From assembly GCF_010119615.1 (NCBI RefSeq), contig NZ_QOVG01000008.1:1-64000 (forward strand): 64,000 nt of DNA, read 5' to 3'. The notes beneath the pieces are model-generated. The model saw only the letters and a program-made list of their open reading frames with translations, made no database searches and was not told where the DNA came from. Source of the DNA: Pseudoxanthomonas gei (GTDB lineage: Bacteria > Pseudomonadota > Gammaproteobacteria > Xanthomonadales > Xanthomonadaceae). Positions 1-9,844 of the stretch are shown here, one piece after another. The translations under genes and the position numbers were made by a program. Each line of letters opens with the position of its first letter. The first letter of the stretch is position 1.

Positions 1-395
1 AGCTGCTGGACCAGGGCCAGGCAGGCGACAACGCCGGTCTGCTGCTGCGCGGCACCAAGCGTGACGACGTCGAGCGCGGCCAGGTGCTGTGCAAGCCGGG
101 TTCGATCAAGCCGCACACCGAGTTCGAAGCTGAAGTCTACGTGCTGTCCAAGGACGAGGGTGGCCGTCACACGCCGTTCTTCAAGGGTTACCGTCCGCAG
201 TTCTACTTCCGCACCACCGACATCACCGGCGCCGTTGAGCTGCCCGAGGGTGTGGAGATGGTGATGCCGGGCGACAACGTGAAGATGGTGGTGTCGCTGA
301 TCAACCCGGTGGCGATGGACGAAGGCCTGCGTTTTGCAATCCGCGAAGGCGGCCGCACCGTTGGCGCCGGCGTGGTGGCCAAGATCATCAAGTAA
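1..395 (+). CDS. tuf: Elongation factor Tu, C-terminal part (5' truncated by window edge)
   Basis: About 130 C-terminal residues of EF-Tu are visible, covering barrel domains II-III and ending in the typical VVAKIIK. The GTPase domain (roughly the first 265 residues of a 396-residue protein) lies outside the window. EF-Tu brings aminoacyl-tRNA to the ribosome as a GTP complex. Conserved stretches include [18 protein letters not shown] and [18 protein letters not shown]. Its position just before rpsJ fits the end of a str operon (rpsL-rpsG-fusA-tuf), as in Xanthomonadaceae. A hairpin follows the stop codon, so it is probably terminated separately from the S10 operon. Confidence 0.97.
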   Translation, partial: LLDQGQAGDNAGLLLRGTKRDDVERGQVLCKPGSIKPHTEFEAEVYVLSKDEGGRHTPFFKGYRPQFYFRTTDITGAVELPEGVEMVMPGDNVKMVVSLINPVAMDEGLRFAIREGGRTVGAGVVAKIIK

Positions 396-404
396 CGCCC
401 TGAC

Positions 405-429
405 CCCTGCGCGCAAGCGCAGGGCTTTG
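405..429 (+). terminator. Probable terminator after tuf
   Basis: A perfect 8-bp stem, CCCTGCGC/GCGCAGGG, with a GCAA loop starts 10 nt after the tuf stop and is followed by CTTTGT. The U-run is short, so termination may be partial. Confidence 0.6.
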
Positions 430-435
430 TCAGGT

Positions 436-465
436 CGTCATCCCCGCGAAGGCGGGGATCCAGCG
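436..465. repeat. REP-like palindrome (CCCCGCGAAGGCGGGG type)
   Basis: A short imperfect palindrome of the 'cgtcat-cccgcgaa-gcggg-atccag' type, common in proteobacterial intergenic DNA. A related copy lies at 42691-42720 in front of pheS. No protein is encoded here. Confidence 0.55.
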
Positions 466-716
466 TTGACCCTGGGCTGGGCCAAGCTGGAAGTGTCATG
501 CCCTCAAGCGGAACTCCAGAAAGCCCGCTCGAGTGGTAGCAAAGATGATCAAGTAAGTGTATTATTCGCGGCCGGCTTGAAGCCGGACGCAGTTTGCAGT
601 ATCCGCCAGCGCCTCCTGGGAGGTCGCCGGCTACCGCGAAAAGAGGTGCAGGAAGCGCCTCGTGTTCGCCAGACAAGGAAATGTCGCGTGAAAAGCCAAA
701 TTTGGCAGCCCCTCTA

Positions 717-745
717 TTGACGGGGCAGTTCACGCGTCTTATACT
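717..745 (+). promoter_or_regulatory. sigma70 promoter of the S10 operon
   Basis: The -35 box TTGACG (717-722) and the -10 box TATACT (740-745) are separated by exactly 17 nt, predicting transcription start near 752. This is the best promoter match in the 520-nt gap between tuf and rpsJ, and no other gene lies in that gap. Confidence 0.75.
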
Positions 746-752
746 TTTCTGT

Positions 753-787
753 CTGGGCGGTCCGGTTTACCGGTCCGCCCAGCTTTT
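753..787 (+). promoter_or_regulatory. Terminator-like leader hairpin, S10 operon
   Basis: CTGGGCGG-T-CCGG, a TTTA loop, then CCGG-T-CCGCCCAG form a 12-bp stem with one T/T mismatch, followed by CTTTT. It begins within a few nucleotides of the predicted start site, so it lies at the 5' end of the leader (about 165 nt) before rpsJ. The E. coli S10 operon is attenuated in its leader by L4; whether this hairpin plays a similar role is inference. Confidence 0.5.
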
Positions 788-915
788 CAGGACGAATCCC
801 CACAAGCCGGTCGCAAGTTTCAGCAGCGCATGGCGGGGAATAATCAGCAAGATCAACCAGGGGCAGGCATCCCAGAGGCCGCGCCCGTCGCTCTTTTAAC
901 GAAGGAACCTCCGTC

Positions 916-1227
916 ATGGCGGAACAAAAAATCCGGATCCGGCTGAAAGCGTACGATCATCGTTTGATCGATCGCTCGGCTAGCGAGATCGTGGAAACGG
1001 CCAAGCGTACCGGCGCGCAAGTGCGCGGTCCGATCCCGCTGCCGACCAAGATCGAGCGCTTCACCATTCTTACCTCCCCGCACGTCGACAAGGACGCGCG
1101 TGACCAGTACGAGACCCGCACGCACAAGCGCGTGCTCGATATCGTCGATCCGAACGACAAGACCGTGGACGCGCTGATGAAGCTCGAGCTTGCGGCCGGC
1201 GTCGACGTCCAGATCAAGCTGACCTGA
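916..1227 (+). CDS. rpsJ: 30S ribosomal protein S10
   Basis: 103 residues, the standard length for S10 (NusE), a 30S head protein that also joins NusB and NusG in antitermination. It starts with [19 protein letters not shown] and carries the conserved [19 protein letters not shown] core. A GAAGGA ribosome site sits about 10 nt before the ATG. It is the first gene of the S10 operon and lies 10 nt before rplC. Confidence 0.98.
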   Translation: MAEQKIRIRLKAYDHRLIDRSASEIVETAKRTGAQVRGPIPLPTKIERFTILTSPHVDKDARDQYETRTHKRVLDIVDPNDKTVDALMKLELAAGVDVQIKLT

Positions 1228-1237
1228 GGCCACTGAC

Positions 1238-1891
1238 ATGACCGCGAAGAAATATTCGTTGGGCCTGGTCGGCCGCAAGGCTGGCATGACCCGGGTGTTC
1301 ACGGAAGATGGCAAGTCCATCCCGGTCACCCTGATCGAGGCAACCCCGAACCGCATCACTCAACTCAAGACCCCTGAAACCGACGGCTACAGCGCCGTGC
1401 AGGTTGTGGTGGGTACCCGTCGTGCCGCGCTCATCAACAAGCCGGCAGCTGGTCACCTGGCCAAGGCCAAGGTGGAAGGCGGCCGTGGTTTGTGGGAATT
1501 GCGCGTCGAAGACGACAAGCTGGGTGATTTCGCCGTAGGTGGCGAAATCAAGGCCGACATTTTTGAGGTTGGCCAGAAGGTCGACGTGCAGGGTGTGACC
1601 AAGGGCAAGGGCTTCCAGGGCACCATCAAGCGCTATAACTTCACCATGGGCGACGCCACGCACGGCAACTCGCTGTCGCATCGTCAGCCGGGTTCGCTCG
1701 GCCAGCGCCAGACGCCGGGTCGCGTTTTTCCGGGCAAGAAGATGGCCGGCCACATGGGTGCCGTGAACCAGAGCACGCAGAATCTGGAAATCGTGAAAGT
1801 TGATGTCGAACGTGGGCTGATCGCCGTTAGTGGCGCGGTTCCGGGCGCGCCGGGTGGCGACGTGATCGTACGTCCGTCGAGCAAGGGATAA
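1238..1891 (+). CDS. rplC: 50S ribosomal protein L3
   Basis: 217 residues. L3 is an early assembly protein of the large subunit whose central loop reaches the peptidyl transferase region. The conserved [17 protein letters not shown] and [19 protein letters not shown] segments are present, the latter holding the glutamine methylated by PrmB in related bacteria. It stands between rpsJ and rplD with very short gaps, as in the standard S10 operon. Confidence 0.98.
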   Translation: MTAKKYSLGLVGRKAGMTRVFTEDGKSIPVTLIEATPNRITQLKTPETDGYSAVQVVVGTRRAALINKPAAGHLAKAKVEGGRGLWELRVEDDKLGDFAVGGEIKADIFEVGQKVDVQGVTKGKGFQGTIKRYNFTMGDATHGNSLSHRQPGSLGQRQTPGRVFPGKKMAGHMGAVNQSTQNLEIVKVDVERGLIAVSGAVPGAPGGDVIVRPSSKG

Positions 1892-1903
1892 GGGAGAAGC
1901 ATG

Positions 1904-2509
1904 ATGGAACTTGCCATCACAGGCAGCGCCAGCAAATTGTCGGTTTCCGACGAAGTGTTCGGCCGCGAATTCAGTGAAGACCTGGTCCACCAGGTTGTGG
2001 TCGCGTACCGCAATGCGGGTCGCGCCGGTACCAAGGCGCAGAAGACGCGCTCGGAAGTCAACGGCACCACCAAGAAGTCCAAGAAGCAGAAGGGTGGCGG
2101 TGCACGTCACGGCGCCCTGACCGCTCCTATCTTCGTCGGCGGTGGCGTGACCTTCGCGGCCAAGCCCCGCAGCTTCGAGCAGAAGGTCAACCGCAAGATG
2201 TATCGCGCGGCCATGAAGGCCATCCTGTCCGAGCTCAATCGCCAGGGTCGTTTGATGGTGGTCGATTCGTTTGACGTGGATTCGGCCAAGACCACCGGTC
2301 TGATCGCCAAGCTCAAGGGCCTGGAAGTGGGTCGTCGTCCTCTGATCGTCACCGAAGAGGCCTCCGAGCATCTTTACCTTTCGGCGCGCAACCTTCCCTA
2401 CGTGGAAGTCCGCGATGTCCAGGGTCTGGACCCGGCCTCGCTGGTCGGTGCCGACACCGTCGTAATCACCGCTGATGCGGTCAAGAAGATCGAGGAGTGG
2501 CTGGCATGA
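1904..2509 (+). CDS. rplD: 50S ribosomal protein L4
   Basis: 201 residues. L4 lines the exit tunnel and in E. coli also represses its own operon. Two ATG codons lie in tandem (1901 and 1904). The second is preferred because the product then begins MELAITGS, as other L4 proteins begin MEL, and because GGGAG is then 7 nt upstream instead of 4. The glycine- and lysine-rich tunnel loop ([21 protein letters not shown]) is intact. The stop overlaps the rplW start (ATGA), which suggests coupled translation. Confidence 0.95.
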   Translation: MELAITGSASKLSVSDEVFGREFSEDLVHQVVVAYRNAGRAGTKAQKTRSEVNGTTKKSKKQKGGGARHGALTAPIFVGGGVTFAAKPRSFEQKVNRKMYRAAMKAILSELNRQGRLMVVDSFDVDSAKTTGLIAKLKGLEVGRRPLIVTEEASEHLYLSARNLPYVEVRDVQGLDPASLVGADTVVITADAVKKIEEWLA

Positions 2510-2820
2510 GCACGACCGCTAAAATCACCAACGAAAAGATCTTCAGCGTGCTGCGTGCTCCCCGGGTTTCCGAGAAGACCGCACGCCTGCAGGAGCTCTC
2601 CAACCAGTACGTCTTTGAGATTTCGAGCACCGCAACCAAGGCTGACGTGAAGGCCGCGGTCGAGCAGTTGTTCGATGTCAAGGTGGAAGGCGTCAGCGTG
2701 TTGAACGTGAAGGGCAAGAACAAGTCCTTCCGCAATCGCACTGGCAGCCGTGGCAGCTGGCGCAAGGCGTACGTTCGCCTCGCCGACGGCCAGGCCATCG
2801 ACGTAACCGCCAAGGCCTGA
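2506..2820 (+). CDS. rplW: 50S ribosomal protein L23
   Basis: 104 residues. L23 lies at the tunnel exit and binds trigger factor and SRP. The start at 2506 ([19 protein letters not shown]) is chosen over an in-frame codon at 2497 because it matches family length and sits in an ATGA overlap with rplD. The conserved TEKT-like segment reads SEKT, and the VNVKGK-like loop reads [16 protein letters not shown]. Confidence 0.96.
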   Translation: MSTTAKITNEKIFSVLRAPRVSEKTARLQELSNQYVFEISSTATKADVKAAVEQLFDVKVEGVSVLNVKGKNKSFRNRTGSRGSWRKAYVRLADGQAIDVTAKA

Positions 2821-2830
2821 GGAATATCCC

Positions 2831-3658
2831 ATGCCATTAATGAAATTCAAGCCCACTTCGCCCGGCCGCCGTTCGGCAGTCCGCGTAGTGACGCCGGACC
2901 TGCACAAGGGCGCGCCGCATGCTCCGTTGCTCGAGCCGCAGAGCAAGAGCGGTGGTCGTAACCACCACGGCCGCATCACCACCCGTCATATCGGTGGTGG
3001 CCACAAGCAGCATTACCGCATCATCGACTTCAAGCGGGACAAGGTGGGTATTCCGGCGCGCGTCGAGCGCATCGAATACGACCCCAACCGTACCGCCCAC
3101 ATCGCGCTGCTTTGCTATGTCGACGGCGAACGCCGTTACATCATCGCGCCGAAGGGCCTGAAGGCTGGCGACCAGGTCATCGCGGGCAGTGATGCCCCGA
3201 TCCGCGCCGGCAACACGCTTCCGCTTCGCAACATTCCGGTCGGCACCACGATTCACGCCATCGAGATGAAGCCGGGCAAGGGCGCGCAGATTGCGCGTGC
3301 CGCAGGAGCAGGCGTCCAGCTGGTCGCTCGCGAGCAGGGTTTTGCCACGCTGCGCCTTCGCTCCGGCGAAATGCGCAAGGTGCAGATCGAGTGCTGCGCG
3401 ACCATCGGCGAAGTCGGCAACAGCGAGCACAGCCTCGAGAAGCTGGGCAAGGCCGGTGCCAAGCGTTGGCGCGGCATTAAGCCGACCGTTCGCGGCGCGG
3501 CCATGAACCCGGTCGATCATCCGCACGGTGGTGGTGAGGCCAAGGCAGGCCAGGGCAACCCGCATCCGGTCACGCCGTGGGGCGTGCCGACCAAGGGTTA
3601 CAAGACGCGCCATAACAAGCGCACCCAGCAATTCATCGTCCGCGATCGTAGGGGCTAA
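2831..3658 (+). CDS. rplB: 50S ribosomal protein L2
   Basis: 275 residues, the typical length. L2 is needed for subunit joining and peptidyl transferase activity. The C-terminal [18 protein letters not shown] segment with the functional histidine and the [19 protein letters not shown] segment are both present. It follows rplW by 10 nt and precedes rpsS by 6 nt. Confidence 0.98.
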   Translation: MPLMKFKPTSPGRRSAVRVVTPDLHKGAPHAPLLEPQSKSGGRNHHGRITTRHIGGGHKQHYRIIDFKRDKVGIPARVERIEYDPNRTAHIALLCYVDGERRYIIAPKGLKAGDQVIAGSDAPIRAGNTLPLRNIPVGTTIHAIEMKPGKGAQIARAAGAGVQLVAREQGFATLRLRSGEMRKVQIECCATIGEVGNSEHSLEKLGKAGAKRWRGIKPTVRGAAMNPVDHPHGGGEAKAGQGNPHPVTPWGVPTKGYKTRHNKRTQQFIVRDRRG

Positions 3659-3664
3659 TCGACC

Positions 3665-3943
3665 ATGGCACGTTCACTCAAGAAGGGCCCGTTCGTCGAC
3701 CACCACCTCATCAAGAAGGTGGAGGCCGCGGGTGGCAGCAAGCGTCCGATCAAGACCTGGTCGCGTCGTTCGATGATCCTGCCGGAAATGGTGGGTTTCA
3801 CTATCGCCGTGCATAACGGCAAGAACCATATTCCGGTGCTGGTCAACGAGAATATGGTCGGCCACAAACTTGGCGAATTCGCCGTCACCCGGACCTTCAA
3901 GGGCCACGGTGGCGACAAGAAAGCCGCGCCGGGCAAGCGTTAA
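3665..3943 (+). CDS. rpsS: 30S ribosomal protein S19
   Basis: 92 residues. S19 is a head protein of the 30S subunit that contacts S13 and the A-site region. The start [19 protein letters not shown] is nearly universal, and the middle contains [20 protein letters not shown]. The end KAAPGKR is followed by an AAGGAG that serves rplV. Confidence 0.98.
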   Translation: MARSLKKGPFVDHHLIKKVEAAGGSKRPIKTWSRRSMILPEMVGFTIAVHNGKNHIPVLVNENMVGHKLGEFAVTRTFKGHGGDKKAAPGKR

Positions 3944-3953
3944 GGAGATGACA

Positions 3954-4289
3954 ATGGAAGCCAAAGCCATCCTGCGCACCGCGCGCATCTCCGCACAGAA
4001 AGCCCGCCTGGTCGCAGACCAGGTGCGTGGCCTGTCCGCCGAACGCGCCGTCAACCTGCTGAAGTTCTCGGACAAGAAAGCAGCGCAGATGATCAAGAAA
4101 GTGGTTGAGTCGGCGATTGCAAATGCCGAGAACAACCAGGGCGCAGACGTCGACGAATTGAAAATCGTGACCATCATGGTCGACGAGGGTCCGTCGCTGA
4201 AGCGTTTCATGGCCAGGGCCAAGGGCCGCGGCACCCGTATCCTCAAGCGCACCAGCCACATCACTGTGGTTGTGGGCGCAGGCAAGTAA
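3954..4289 (+). CDS. rplV: 50S ribosomal protein L22
   Basis: 111 residues. L22 spans the large subunit and its beta hairpin lines the exit tunnel. The start at 3954 ([19 protein letters not shown]) is chosen because AAGGAG at 3943-3948 is correctly spaced and because a longer in-frame reading from 3870 would run through rpsS. The hairpin region [19 protein letters not shown] is intact. Confidence 0.96.
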   Translation: MEAKAILRTARISAQKARLVADQVRGLSAERAVNLLKFSDKKAAQMIKKVVESAIANAENNQGADVDELKIVTIMVDEGPSLKRFMARAKGRGTRILKRTSHITVVVGAGK

Positions 4290-4307
4290 AGGCGGAAGGA
4301 AAAAACG

Positions 4308-5027
4308 ATGGGTCATAAAGTACATCCGATCGGGTTCCGCCTGGGCATCGCCAAGGACTGGAACTCCAAGTGGTTCGCCAAGAAGGGGCTGTTCGCCAGC
4401 TACCTGGCTGCCGACCTCAAGGTTCGCGAAATGCTGCGCAAGAAGCTGGCAGCGGCAGGCATCTCCAAGATCCTGATCGAGCGTCCCAACAACACCGCAC
4501 GCGTGACCATCCACACCGCCCGCCCGGGCGTGGTGATTGGCAAGCGCGGTGAGGACATCGAGAAGCTGCGCAAGGAAGTAAGCGACCTGATGGGCGTCCC
4601 GGCGCACATCAACGTCACCGAAGTTCGCAAGCCGGAACTGGACGCGCAGCTGGTAGCCGAGTCGGTTGCCCAGCAGCTTGAGCGCCGCATCATGTTCCGT
4701 CGCGCGATGAAGCGTGCGGTTGGAAACGCGATGCGCCTTGGCGCCCTGGGCATCAAGGTCAACGTAGGTGGCCGTTTGAACGGTGCGGAAATCGCGCGTT
4801 CGGAGTGGTACCGCGAGGGTCGCGTGCCGCTGCATACGCTGCGCGCCGACATCGACTACGGTTTTGCCGAGGCGAAGACCACCTACGGCATCATCGGAAT
4901 CAAGGTGTGGGTTTACAAGGGTGAAGTGTTCGACTTCTCCCAGATCGGCCAGGAAAAGCAGGACGAAGCGCGCCCCGAGCGCAGCGAACGTCCGTCGCGT
5001 CCGGCCCGTGACCGTGACGCGAGGTAA
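4308..5027 (+). CDS. rpsC: 30S ribosomal protein S3
   Basis: 239 residues. S3 lies at the mRNA entry site and, with S4, helps unwind mRNA. An N-terminal segment ([14 protein letters not shown]) is followed by a KH domain with the [17 protein letters not shown] loop and a C-terminal S3 domain. The tail after about residue 210 is charged and lineage-variable ([18 protein letters not shown]). It precedes rplP by 6 nt. Confidence 0.98.
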   Translation: MGHKVHPIGFRLGIAKDWNSKWFAKKGLFASYLAADLKVREMLRKKLAAAGISKILIERPNNTARVTIHTARPGVVIGKRGEDIEKLRKEVSDLMGVPAHINVTEVRKPELDAQLVAESVAQQLERRIMFRRAMKRAVGNAMRLGALGIKVNVGGRLNGAEIARSEWYREGRVPLHTLRADIDYGFAEAKTTYGIIGIKVWVYKGEVFDFSQIGQEKQDEARPERSERPSRPARDRDAR

Positions 5028-5033
5028 TCGGCC

Positions 5034-5447
5034 ATGTTGCAACCAAAACGTACCAAGTACCGCAAGCAGCACAAGGGTCGCAATGACGGCCTGAGCTGGA
5101 GCGCCAACCTTGTCAGCTTCGGCGAATACGGCCTGAAGGCTACCAAGCACGGCCAGCTCACCGCGCGCCAGATCGAGGCTGCACGTCGTTCCATCAGCCG
5201 TTACGTCAAGCGTGGCGGCAAGATGTGGATCCGCGTGTTCCCGGACAAGCCGATCACCAAGAAGCCCATCGAGGTCCGCATGGGCTCCGGCAAGGGAAAC
5301 GTGGAATACTGGGTCGCGCAGATCCAGCCTGGCCGCATGATTTATGAAATCGAAGGCGTCACCGAGGAAATCGCGCGCGAGGCCTTCCGCCTGGCCGCGG
5401 CCAAGCTGTCCGTGACCACCACATTCGTTACCCGGACGGTGCGCTAA
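5034..5447 (+). CDS. rplP: 50S ribosomal protein L16
   Basis: 137 residues, standard length. L16 helps position A-site tRNA in the large subunit. It opens with [16 protein letters not shown] and carries the conserved [18 protein letters not shown] and [14 protein letters not shown] segments. Its stop shares a base with the rpmC start (TAATG), so translation is probably coupled. Confidence 0.98.
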   Translation: MLQPKRTKYRKQHKGRNDGLSWSANLVSFGEYGLKATKHGQLTARQIEAARRSISRYVKRGGKMWIRVFPDKPITKKPIEVRMGSGKGNVEYWVAQIQPGRMIYEIEGVTEEIAREAFRLAAAKLSVTTTFVTRTVR

Positions 5448-5644
5448 TGGAACTCAAACAACTCCGTGAGAAGTCGGCCGACCAGCTGGCCGAACACCTG
5501 ACCGACCTGCGCAAGGAGCAGTTTTCGCTGCGCATGCAGCAGGTCACCGGCCAGCTGCCCAAGACGCATGAAACGCGTCGGGTCCGTCGCGAGATCGCTC
5601 GCGTCAAGACCCTGCTTGGCCAGCCGCAACCGAGCAAGAAGTAA
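5447..5644 (+). CDS. rpmC: 50S ribosomal protein L29
   Basis: 65 residues. L29 is a small coiled-coil protein near the tunnel exit, next to L23. The sequence [20 protein letters not shown] and the [10 protein letters not shown] segment with [14 protein letters not shown] are typical. It overlaps the rplP stop by one base. Confidence 0.97.
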   Translation: MELKQLREKSADQLAEHLTDLRKEQFSLRMQQVTGQLPKTHETRRVRREIARVKTLLGQPQPSKK

Positions 5645-5655
5645 GGACTGCCGTG

Positions 5656-5937
5656 ATGAGCGAGAACAACGAGAACACGTCCGACAAGAGCGGGCAACGT
5701 ACGGTCGAAGGCCGTGTCGTGAGCAACAAGATGGACAAGACCGTCACCGTACTGGTGGAGCGTCAGGTCAAGCATGCGCTGTACGGCAAGTACATCCGTC
5801 GTTCCAGCAAGCTGCATGCCCATGATGCGGACAACAGCTGCAACGAAGGCGACGTGGTGCGCGTGGTGGAAATCGCGCCGCTGTCCAAGACCAAGAACTG
5901 GCGCGTGGTGGAAATCATCACCCGTGCGGCCGTCTAA
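5656..5937 (+). CDS. rpsQ: 30S ribosomal protein S17
   Basis: 93 residues, with an N-terminal extension rich in Asn, Ser and Glu before the OB-fold (about residues 16-90). S17 is a primary 16S rRNA binder. The [12 protein letters not shown] and [10 protein letters not shown] motifs are intact. A GTG at 5653 precedes the ATG at 5656 in frame; the ATG is preferred because it lies 8 nt from the AAGGA. It is the last gene of the S10 set. Confidence 0.95.
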   Translation: MSENNENTSDKSGQRTVEGRVVSNKMDKTVTVLVERQVKHALYGKYIRRSSKLHAHDADNSCNEGDVVRVVEIAPLSKTKNWRVVEIITRAAV

Positions 5938-5953
5938 CAAGGAAACCTGAATC

Positions 5954-6322
5954 ATGATCCAGATGCAGAGCTACCTTGACGCGGCCGACAACTCCGGCGC
6001 CAAGGAACTGATGTGTATCAAAGTGCTGGGCGGCTCCAAGCGCCGTTACGCGCACATTGGCGACATCATCAAAGTCACCGTCAAGGACGCGATCCCGCGT
6101 GGCAAGGTCAAGAAGGGCGAAGTCTACGACGCCGTCGTGGTCCGTACCCGCAAGGGTGTGCGCCGTCCGGATGGTTCGCTGATCCGCTTCGACGGCAATG
6201 CCGCCGTGCTGCTCAACAACAAGCAGGAGCCTATCGGTACGCGCATCTTCGGGCCAGTAACCCGCGAGCTGCGTTCCGAGAAGTTCATGAAGATCGTATC
6301 GCTCGCGCCTGAAGTGCTCTGA
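5954..6322 (+). CDS. rplN: 50S ribosomal protein L14
   Basis: 122 residues. L14 lies at the subunit interface. The start [29 protein letters not shown] is close to universal, and the end [19 protein letters not shown] is typical. It follows rpsQ by 16 nt with no promoter or terminator visible, so S10 and spc genes are probably co-transcribed here. Confidence 0.98.
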   Translation: MIQMQSYLDAADNSGAKELMCIKVLGGSKRRYAHIGDIIKVTVKDAIPRGKVKKGEVYDAVVVRTRKGVRRPDGSLIRFDGNAAVLLNNKQEPIGTRIFGPVTRELRSEKFMKIVSLAPEVL

Positions 6323-6337
6323 GCCGAGGACATAACT

Positions 6338-6652
6338 ATGAACCGTATCAAGAAGGGCGACCAGGTGGTCGTCATCGCCGGCAAGGACAAGGGCAAGCGT
6401 GGTGACGTGGTACGTGTGGATGGCGATCGCGTGATCGTTTCCAACGTCAACATCATCAAACGCCACACCAAGCCGAATCCGCAGGCGGGTGTTGCCGGCG
6501 GCGTGGTCGAGCGTGAAGCCTCGATGCACATCTCCAATATCGCGCTGTTCAACCCGGCTTCCGGCAAGGGCGAGCGTATCGGTTTCAAGGTGCTGGAGGA
6601 TGGACGCAAATTGCGTGTGTTCCGCTCCAGCGGTGAGGCGTTGGACGCCTAA
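6338..6652 (+). CDS. rplX: 50S ribosomal protein L24
   Basis: 104 residues. L24 is an assembly initiator with a KOW fold. The KOW segment [18 protein letters not shown] is at residues 5-22, followed by the [19 protein letters not shown] segment that contacts rRNA. It sits 15 nt after rplN and 11 nt before rplE. Confidence 0.98.
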   Translation: MNRIKKGDQVVVIAGKDKGKRGDVVRVDGDRVIVSNVNIIKRHTKPNPQAGVAGGVVEREASMHISNIALFNPASGKGERIGFKVLEDGRKLRVFRSSGEALDA

Positions 6653-6663
6653 GGAATGAAGTC

Positions 6664-7206
6664 ATGACTACCCGTCTCGAAAAGTTCTACAAGGAACAGG
6701 TTGTTCCCAGCCTGACCGAGAAATTCGGCTATTCCAATCCCATGGAAGTGCCGAAGATCACCAAGATCACCATCAACATGGGCGTCGGCGAAGCCGCGAC
6801 CAACAAGAAGATCCTGGAAAACGCCGTTGCCGACCTGGCCAAGATCACCGGCCAGCGCCCGATCACGACCAAGTCGCGCGTTTCGGTGGCTTCGTTCAAG
6901 ATCCGCGACGGCTGGCCGATCGGCTGCAAGGTCACCCTGCGCCGCCGGAAGATGTACGAGTTCTTTGATCGCCTGGTCAACGTGTCGCTGCCGCGCGTGC
7001 GCGACTTCCGTGGCGTCTCGGCCCGTTCTTTCGACGGCCGTGGCAACTACAATATGGGCGTGAAGGAGCAGATCATCTTCCCGGAAATCGACTACGACCA
7101 GGTAGACGCGCTTCGCGGCATGGATATCGCCATCACCACCACGGCCAAGACCGACGCTGAAGCAAAGGCGCTGCTCGAGGCTTTCAAATTCCCGTTCCGC
7201 AACTGA
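6664..7206 (+). CDS. rplE: 50S ribosomal protein L5
   Basis: 180 residues. L5 binds 5S rRNA and contacts P-site tRNA and S13. It contains the conserved [11 protein letters not shown], the [19 protein letters not shown] stretch, and [17 protein letters not shown] near the C-terminus. It lies in the standard spc order before rpsN. Confidence 0.98.
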   Translation: MTTRLEKFYKEQVVPSLTEKFGYSNPMEVPKITKITINMGVGEAATNKKILENAVADLAKITGQRPITTKSRVSVASFKIRDGWPIGCKVTLRRRKMYEFFDRLVNVSLPRVRDFRGVSARSFDGRGNYNMGVKEQIIFPEIDYDQVDALRGMDIAITTTAKTDAEAKALLEAFKFPFRN

Positions 7207-7225
7207 TTCGCAAGGAAACCTGAGC

Positions 7226-7531
7226 ATGGCAAAGACCTCAATGGTTAACCGCGACATCAAGCGGGCCAAACTGGCAAAGAAGTACGCCGTCAAGCGTGAT
7301 GCACTGAAGAAGACCATCTCCAGCGCCAGCGCCTCGTACGAAGAGCGCATGGAAGCAGTGATCAAGCTGCAGAAGCTGCCGCGCGATTCCTCGCCCAGCC
7401 GCGAACGCAACCGCTGCGCCCTGTCGGGCCGCTCGCGTGGCGTCTACAGCAAGTTCGGCCTGGGCCGCAACATGCTGCGCAAGGCGACCATGAACGGCGA
7501 CGTTCCCGGCCTGCGCAAGGCCAGCTGGTAA
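7226..7531 (+). CDS. rpsN: 30S ribosomal protein S14
   Basis: 101 residues, the long zinc-free type without a CXXC pair. S14 is a head protein near S10 and S19. It begins [20 protein letters not shown] and ends with the conserved [25 protein letters not shown]. The 84-nt gap before rpsH has no recognisable feature. Confidence 0.98.
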   Translation: MAKTSMVNRDIKRAKLAKKYAVKRDALKKTISSASASYEERMEAVIKLQKLPRDSSPSRERNRCALSGRSRGVYSKFGLGRNMLRKATMNGDVPGLRKASW

Positions 7532-7615
7532 TCACACCTGCTGGCGGCAACAAGTTCCTCCAACCAAAGATTTTCGCGAAAGCGGATATCGGTGCTACTC
7601 AAAGGGTAATACGCA

Positions 7616-8011
7616 ATGAGCATGACTGATCCCATCGCCGACATGCTGGTCCGCATCAAGAATGCGGCCGCTGTAGGCAAGCCGACGGTAAAGATGCCGT
7701 CCTCCAACATCAAGGTCGCCATCGCCGGCGTCCTGCAGGCAGAAGGCTACATCGCCGGGTCGCGCATCAATACCGTCGACAACAAGCCGCAGCTCGAGAT
7801 CGAGCTGAAGTACTTCGAAGGCAAGCCGGTGATCGAGCGTCTTACGCGCGTGTCCCGTTCGGGCCTGCGCAAGTACAGCGGCAAGGCGGATCTTCCCAAG
7901 GTGCTGGACGGCCTGGGCGTCGCCATCATTTCCACCTCCAAGGGCATCATGACCGACTCGCAGGCGCGCCAGCAGGGCGTCGGCGGTGAAGTCCTGTGCT
8001 TCGTGGCTTAA
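7616..8011 (+). CDS. rpsH: 30S ribosomal protein S8
   Basis: 131 residues. S8 is a primary binder of the 16S central domain and in E. coli represses the spc operon by binding mRNA near rplE. It starts [17 protein letters not shown] and ends with the RNA-binding [27 protein letters not shown] lies about 12 nt upstream. Confidence 0.98.
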   Translation: MSMTDPIADMLVRIKNAAAVGKPTVKMPSSNIKVAIAGVLQAEGYIAGSRINTVDNKPQLEIELKYFEGKPVIERLTRVSRSGLRKYSGKADLPKVLDGLGVAIISTSKGIMTDSQARQQGVGGEVLCFVA

Positions 8012-8023
8012 GGGAGTAACCGT

Positions 8024-8551
8024 ATGTCCCGTGTAGCCAAACTGCCGATCACCCTTCCCAAGGGCGTCGAGTTCAACAACCAGACCGACAATCTCAGCGT
8101 CAAGGGCCCGAAGGGCACGTTGACCCTGGTGAAGCCCGCCGGCGTCGACATCAAGGTCGAAGACGGTGCGCTGAACCTGTCGCCCGCGACTCCTGCGCAC
8201 GACGCCATCACCGGAACCATCCGCGCGATCCTGGCCAACATGGTCAAGGGCGTGTCCGACGGCTTCGAGCGCAAGCTCGAGCTGGTGGGCGTGGGTTACC
8301 GCGCCGCGATGGCCGGCAAGGACCTGAACCTGTCGCTGGGCTTTTCGCACCCGGTGCTGTTCAAGACCCCTGAAGGCATCACCATCTCCACCCCGACCCA
8401 GACCGAAATCCTGGTGCAGGGTTCGGACAAGCAGCGCGTCGGTGAAGTGGCCGCCAAGATTCGCGGTTTCCGTCCGCCGGAGCCCTACAAGGGCAAGGGC
8501 GTGAAGTACTCCGACGAAATCATCATTCGCAAGGAAGCCAAGAAGGCGTAA
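8024..8551 (+). CDS. rplF: 50S ribosomal protein L6
   Basis: 175 residues. L6 lies near the factor-binding site. It has two repeated folds; the second contains [25 protein letters not shown] and the end has [17 protein letters not shown], which are typical. It follows rpsH by 12 nt. Confidence 0.98.
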   Translation: MSRVAKLPITLPKGVEFNNQTDNLSVKGPKGTLTLVKPAGVDIKVEDGALNLSPATPAHDAITGTIRAILANMVKGVSDGFERKLELVGVGYRAAMAGKDLNLSLGFSHPVLFKTPEGITISTPTQTEILVQGSDKQRVGEVAAKIRGFRPPEPYKGKGVKYSDEIIIRKEAKKA

Positions 8552-8595
8552 CGCGGGCTTTTCCGTATACGTCAGGCTTCCCAAGGATCAAGATA

Positions 8596-8952
8596 ATGAG
8601 CATCAAGAACACCGCCCGTCTTCGCCGCGCCAAGAGCACCCGCGCCCACATCCGTGTGCTCGGCGTGCCGCGTCTGTCGGTGCTGCGCACCGGCCAGCAC
8701 CTGTACGCGCAGCTGTTCAGCGCCGACGGCTCCAAGGTCATCGCTGCGGCCAATACGCTGCAGGCCGACGTCAAGGAAGGCTTGAAGAACGGCAAGAACA
8801 GCGACGCCGCCGCCCGCGTGGGCAAGGTCATCGCCGAACGCGCCGTGGCTGCTGGCATCGAAAAGATCGCCTTCGATCGTTCTGGCTACCGCTACCACGG
8901 TCGCATCAAGGCCCTGGCCGAAGCGGCACGCGAAGCCGGCCTGAAGTTCTGA
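8596..8952 (+). CDS. rplR: 50S ribosomal protein L18
   Basis: 118 residues. L18 delivers 5S rRNA to the large subunit. The basic N-terminus ([20 protein letters not shown]) and the C-terminal [26 protein letters not shown] are diagnostic. It is followed by a 151-nt gap, long for this operon, that contains a GC hairpin. Confidence 0.98.
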   Translation: MSIKNTARLRRAKSTRAHIRVLGVPRLSVLRTGQHLYAQLFSADGSKVIAAANTLQADVKEGLKNGKNSDAAARVGKVIAERAVAAGIEKIAFDRSGYRYHGRIKALAEAAREAGLKF

Positions 8953-8956
8953 TTGA

Positions 8957-8980
8957 AACGCGGGGGTTCGCCCCCACGTT
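8957..8980 (+). promoter_or_regulatory. GC hairpin between rplR and rpsE
   Basis: A GGGGG-TTCG-CCCCC stem-loop starts a few bases after the rplR stop and is followed by CGTTTG. The T-run is too short for a clear terminator. Transcription must continue into rpsE, so it may act as an attenuator or an RNA end stabiliser. Confidence 0.35.
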
Positions 8981-9103
8981 TGCACCGCCGGCACGGTTGG
9001 CTGCCGGACGTACCGCGACTTCTGTTCGCGCCTGCGTTCCACCGCAACATCCCACAACTATAAGCGGCAAAGCCGTAATCACTTAATCCTCAAGGAATCT
9101 GAA

Positions 9104-9652
9104 ATGGCTGAAGAACAACGTGCACCGCGGGGTCGTGATCGCGACCGCAACCGCGAAGAGAAAGTAGACGACGGCATGATCGAGAAGCTGGTCGCGGTCA
9201 ACCGCGTCAGCAAGACGGTCAAGGGTGGTCGCCAGTTCACCTTCACCGCGTTGACGGTGGTGGGTGATGGCAACGGCAAGATCGGTTTCGGTTACGGCAA
9301 GGCGCGCGAAGTGCCGGTCGCGATCCAGAAGTCGATGGAATATGCGCGCAAGGGCATGCTCAACGTCGACCTGAACAACGGCACCTTGTGGCACCCGGTC
9401 AAGGCCGGCCACGGCGCGGCGCGCGTGTACATGCAGCCCGCCTCGGAAGGTACTGGCGTGATCGCCGGCGGCGCCATGCGCGCCGTGCTGGAAGCGGTCG
9501 GCGTCAAGAACGTGCTGGCCAAGGCCGTTGGTTCGCGCAACCCGATCAACCTGGTGCGCGCAACGCTGAAGGGCCTGGGCGACATGCAGTCGCCGACCCG
9601 CATCGCGGCCAAGCGCGGCAAGAAAATCGAGGAACTCAATTATGGCAAGTGA
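9104..9652 (+). CDS. rpsE: 30S ribosomal protein S5
   Basis: 182 residues. S5 helps set translational accuracy together with S4 and helps unwind mRNA. A charged lineage-specific N-terminus ([18 protein letters not shown]) is followed by the double-stranded RNA-binding segment with [20 protein letters not shown] and [19 protein letters not shown]. Its 3' end overlaps rpmD by 11 nt. Confidence 0.98.
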   Translation: MAEEQRAPRGRDRDRNREEKVDDGMIEKLVAVNRVSKTVKGGRQFTFTALTVVGDGNGKIGFGYGKAREVPVAIQKSMEYARKGMLNVDLNNGTLWHPVKAGHGAARVYMQPASEGTGVIAGGAMRAVLEAVGVKNVLAKAVGSRNPINLVRATLKGLGDMQSPTRIAAKRGKKIEELNYGK

Positions 9653-9839
9653 GTCCAATACGACCGGTACGGTCAAGGTCCGCCTGGTGCGTGGCCTGCG
9701 TGGTTCCCAGGGTATCCACCGCTTGTCGGTGAAGGCTCTGGGCCTGAACAAGATCAACGACGTGCGTGAACTGAAGGACAGCCCGCAAGTGCGCGGCCTG
9801 ATCAACAAGGTTCATTATCTCGTCCGCGTCGAGGAGTAA
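9642..9839 (+). CDS. rpmD: 50S ribosomal protein L30
   Basis: 65 residues. It contains [23 protein letters not shown], here interrupted by no gap, and ends [13 protein letters not shown], both typical of bacterial L30. It starts inside the 3' end of rpsE, so translation is probably coupled, and precedes rplO by 5 nt. Confidence 0.97.
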   Translation: MASESNTTGTVKVRLVRGLRGSQGIHRLSVKALGLNKINDVRELKDSPQVRGLINKVHYLVRVEE

Positions 9840-9844
9840 TCGAT

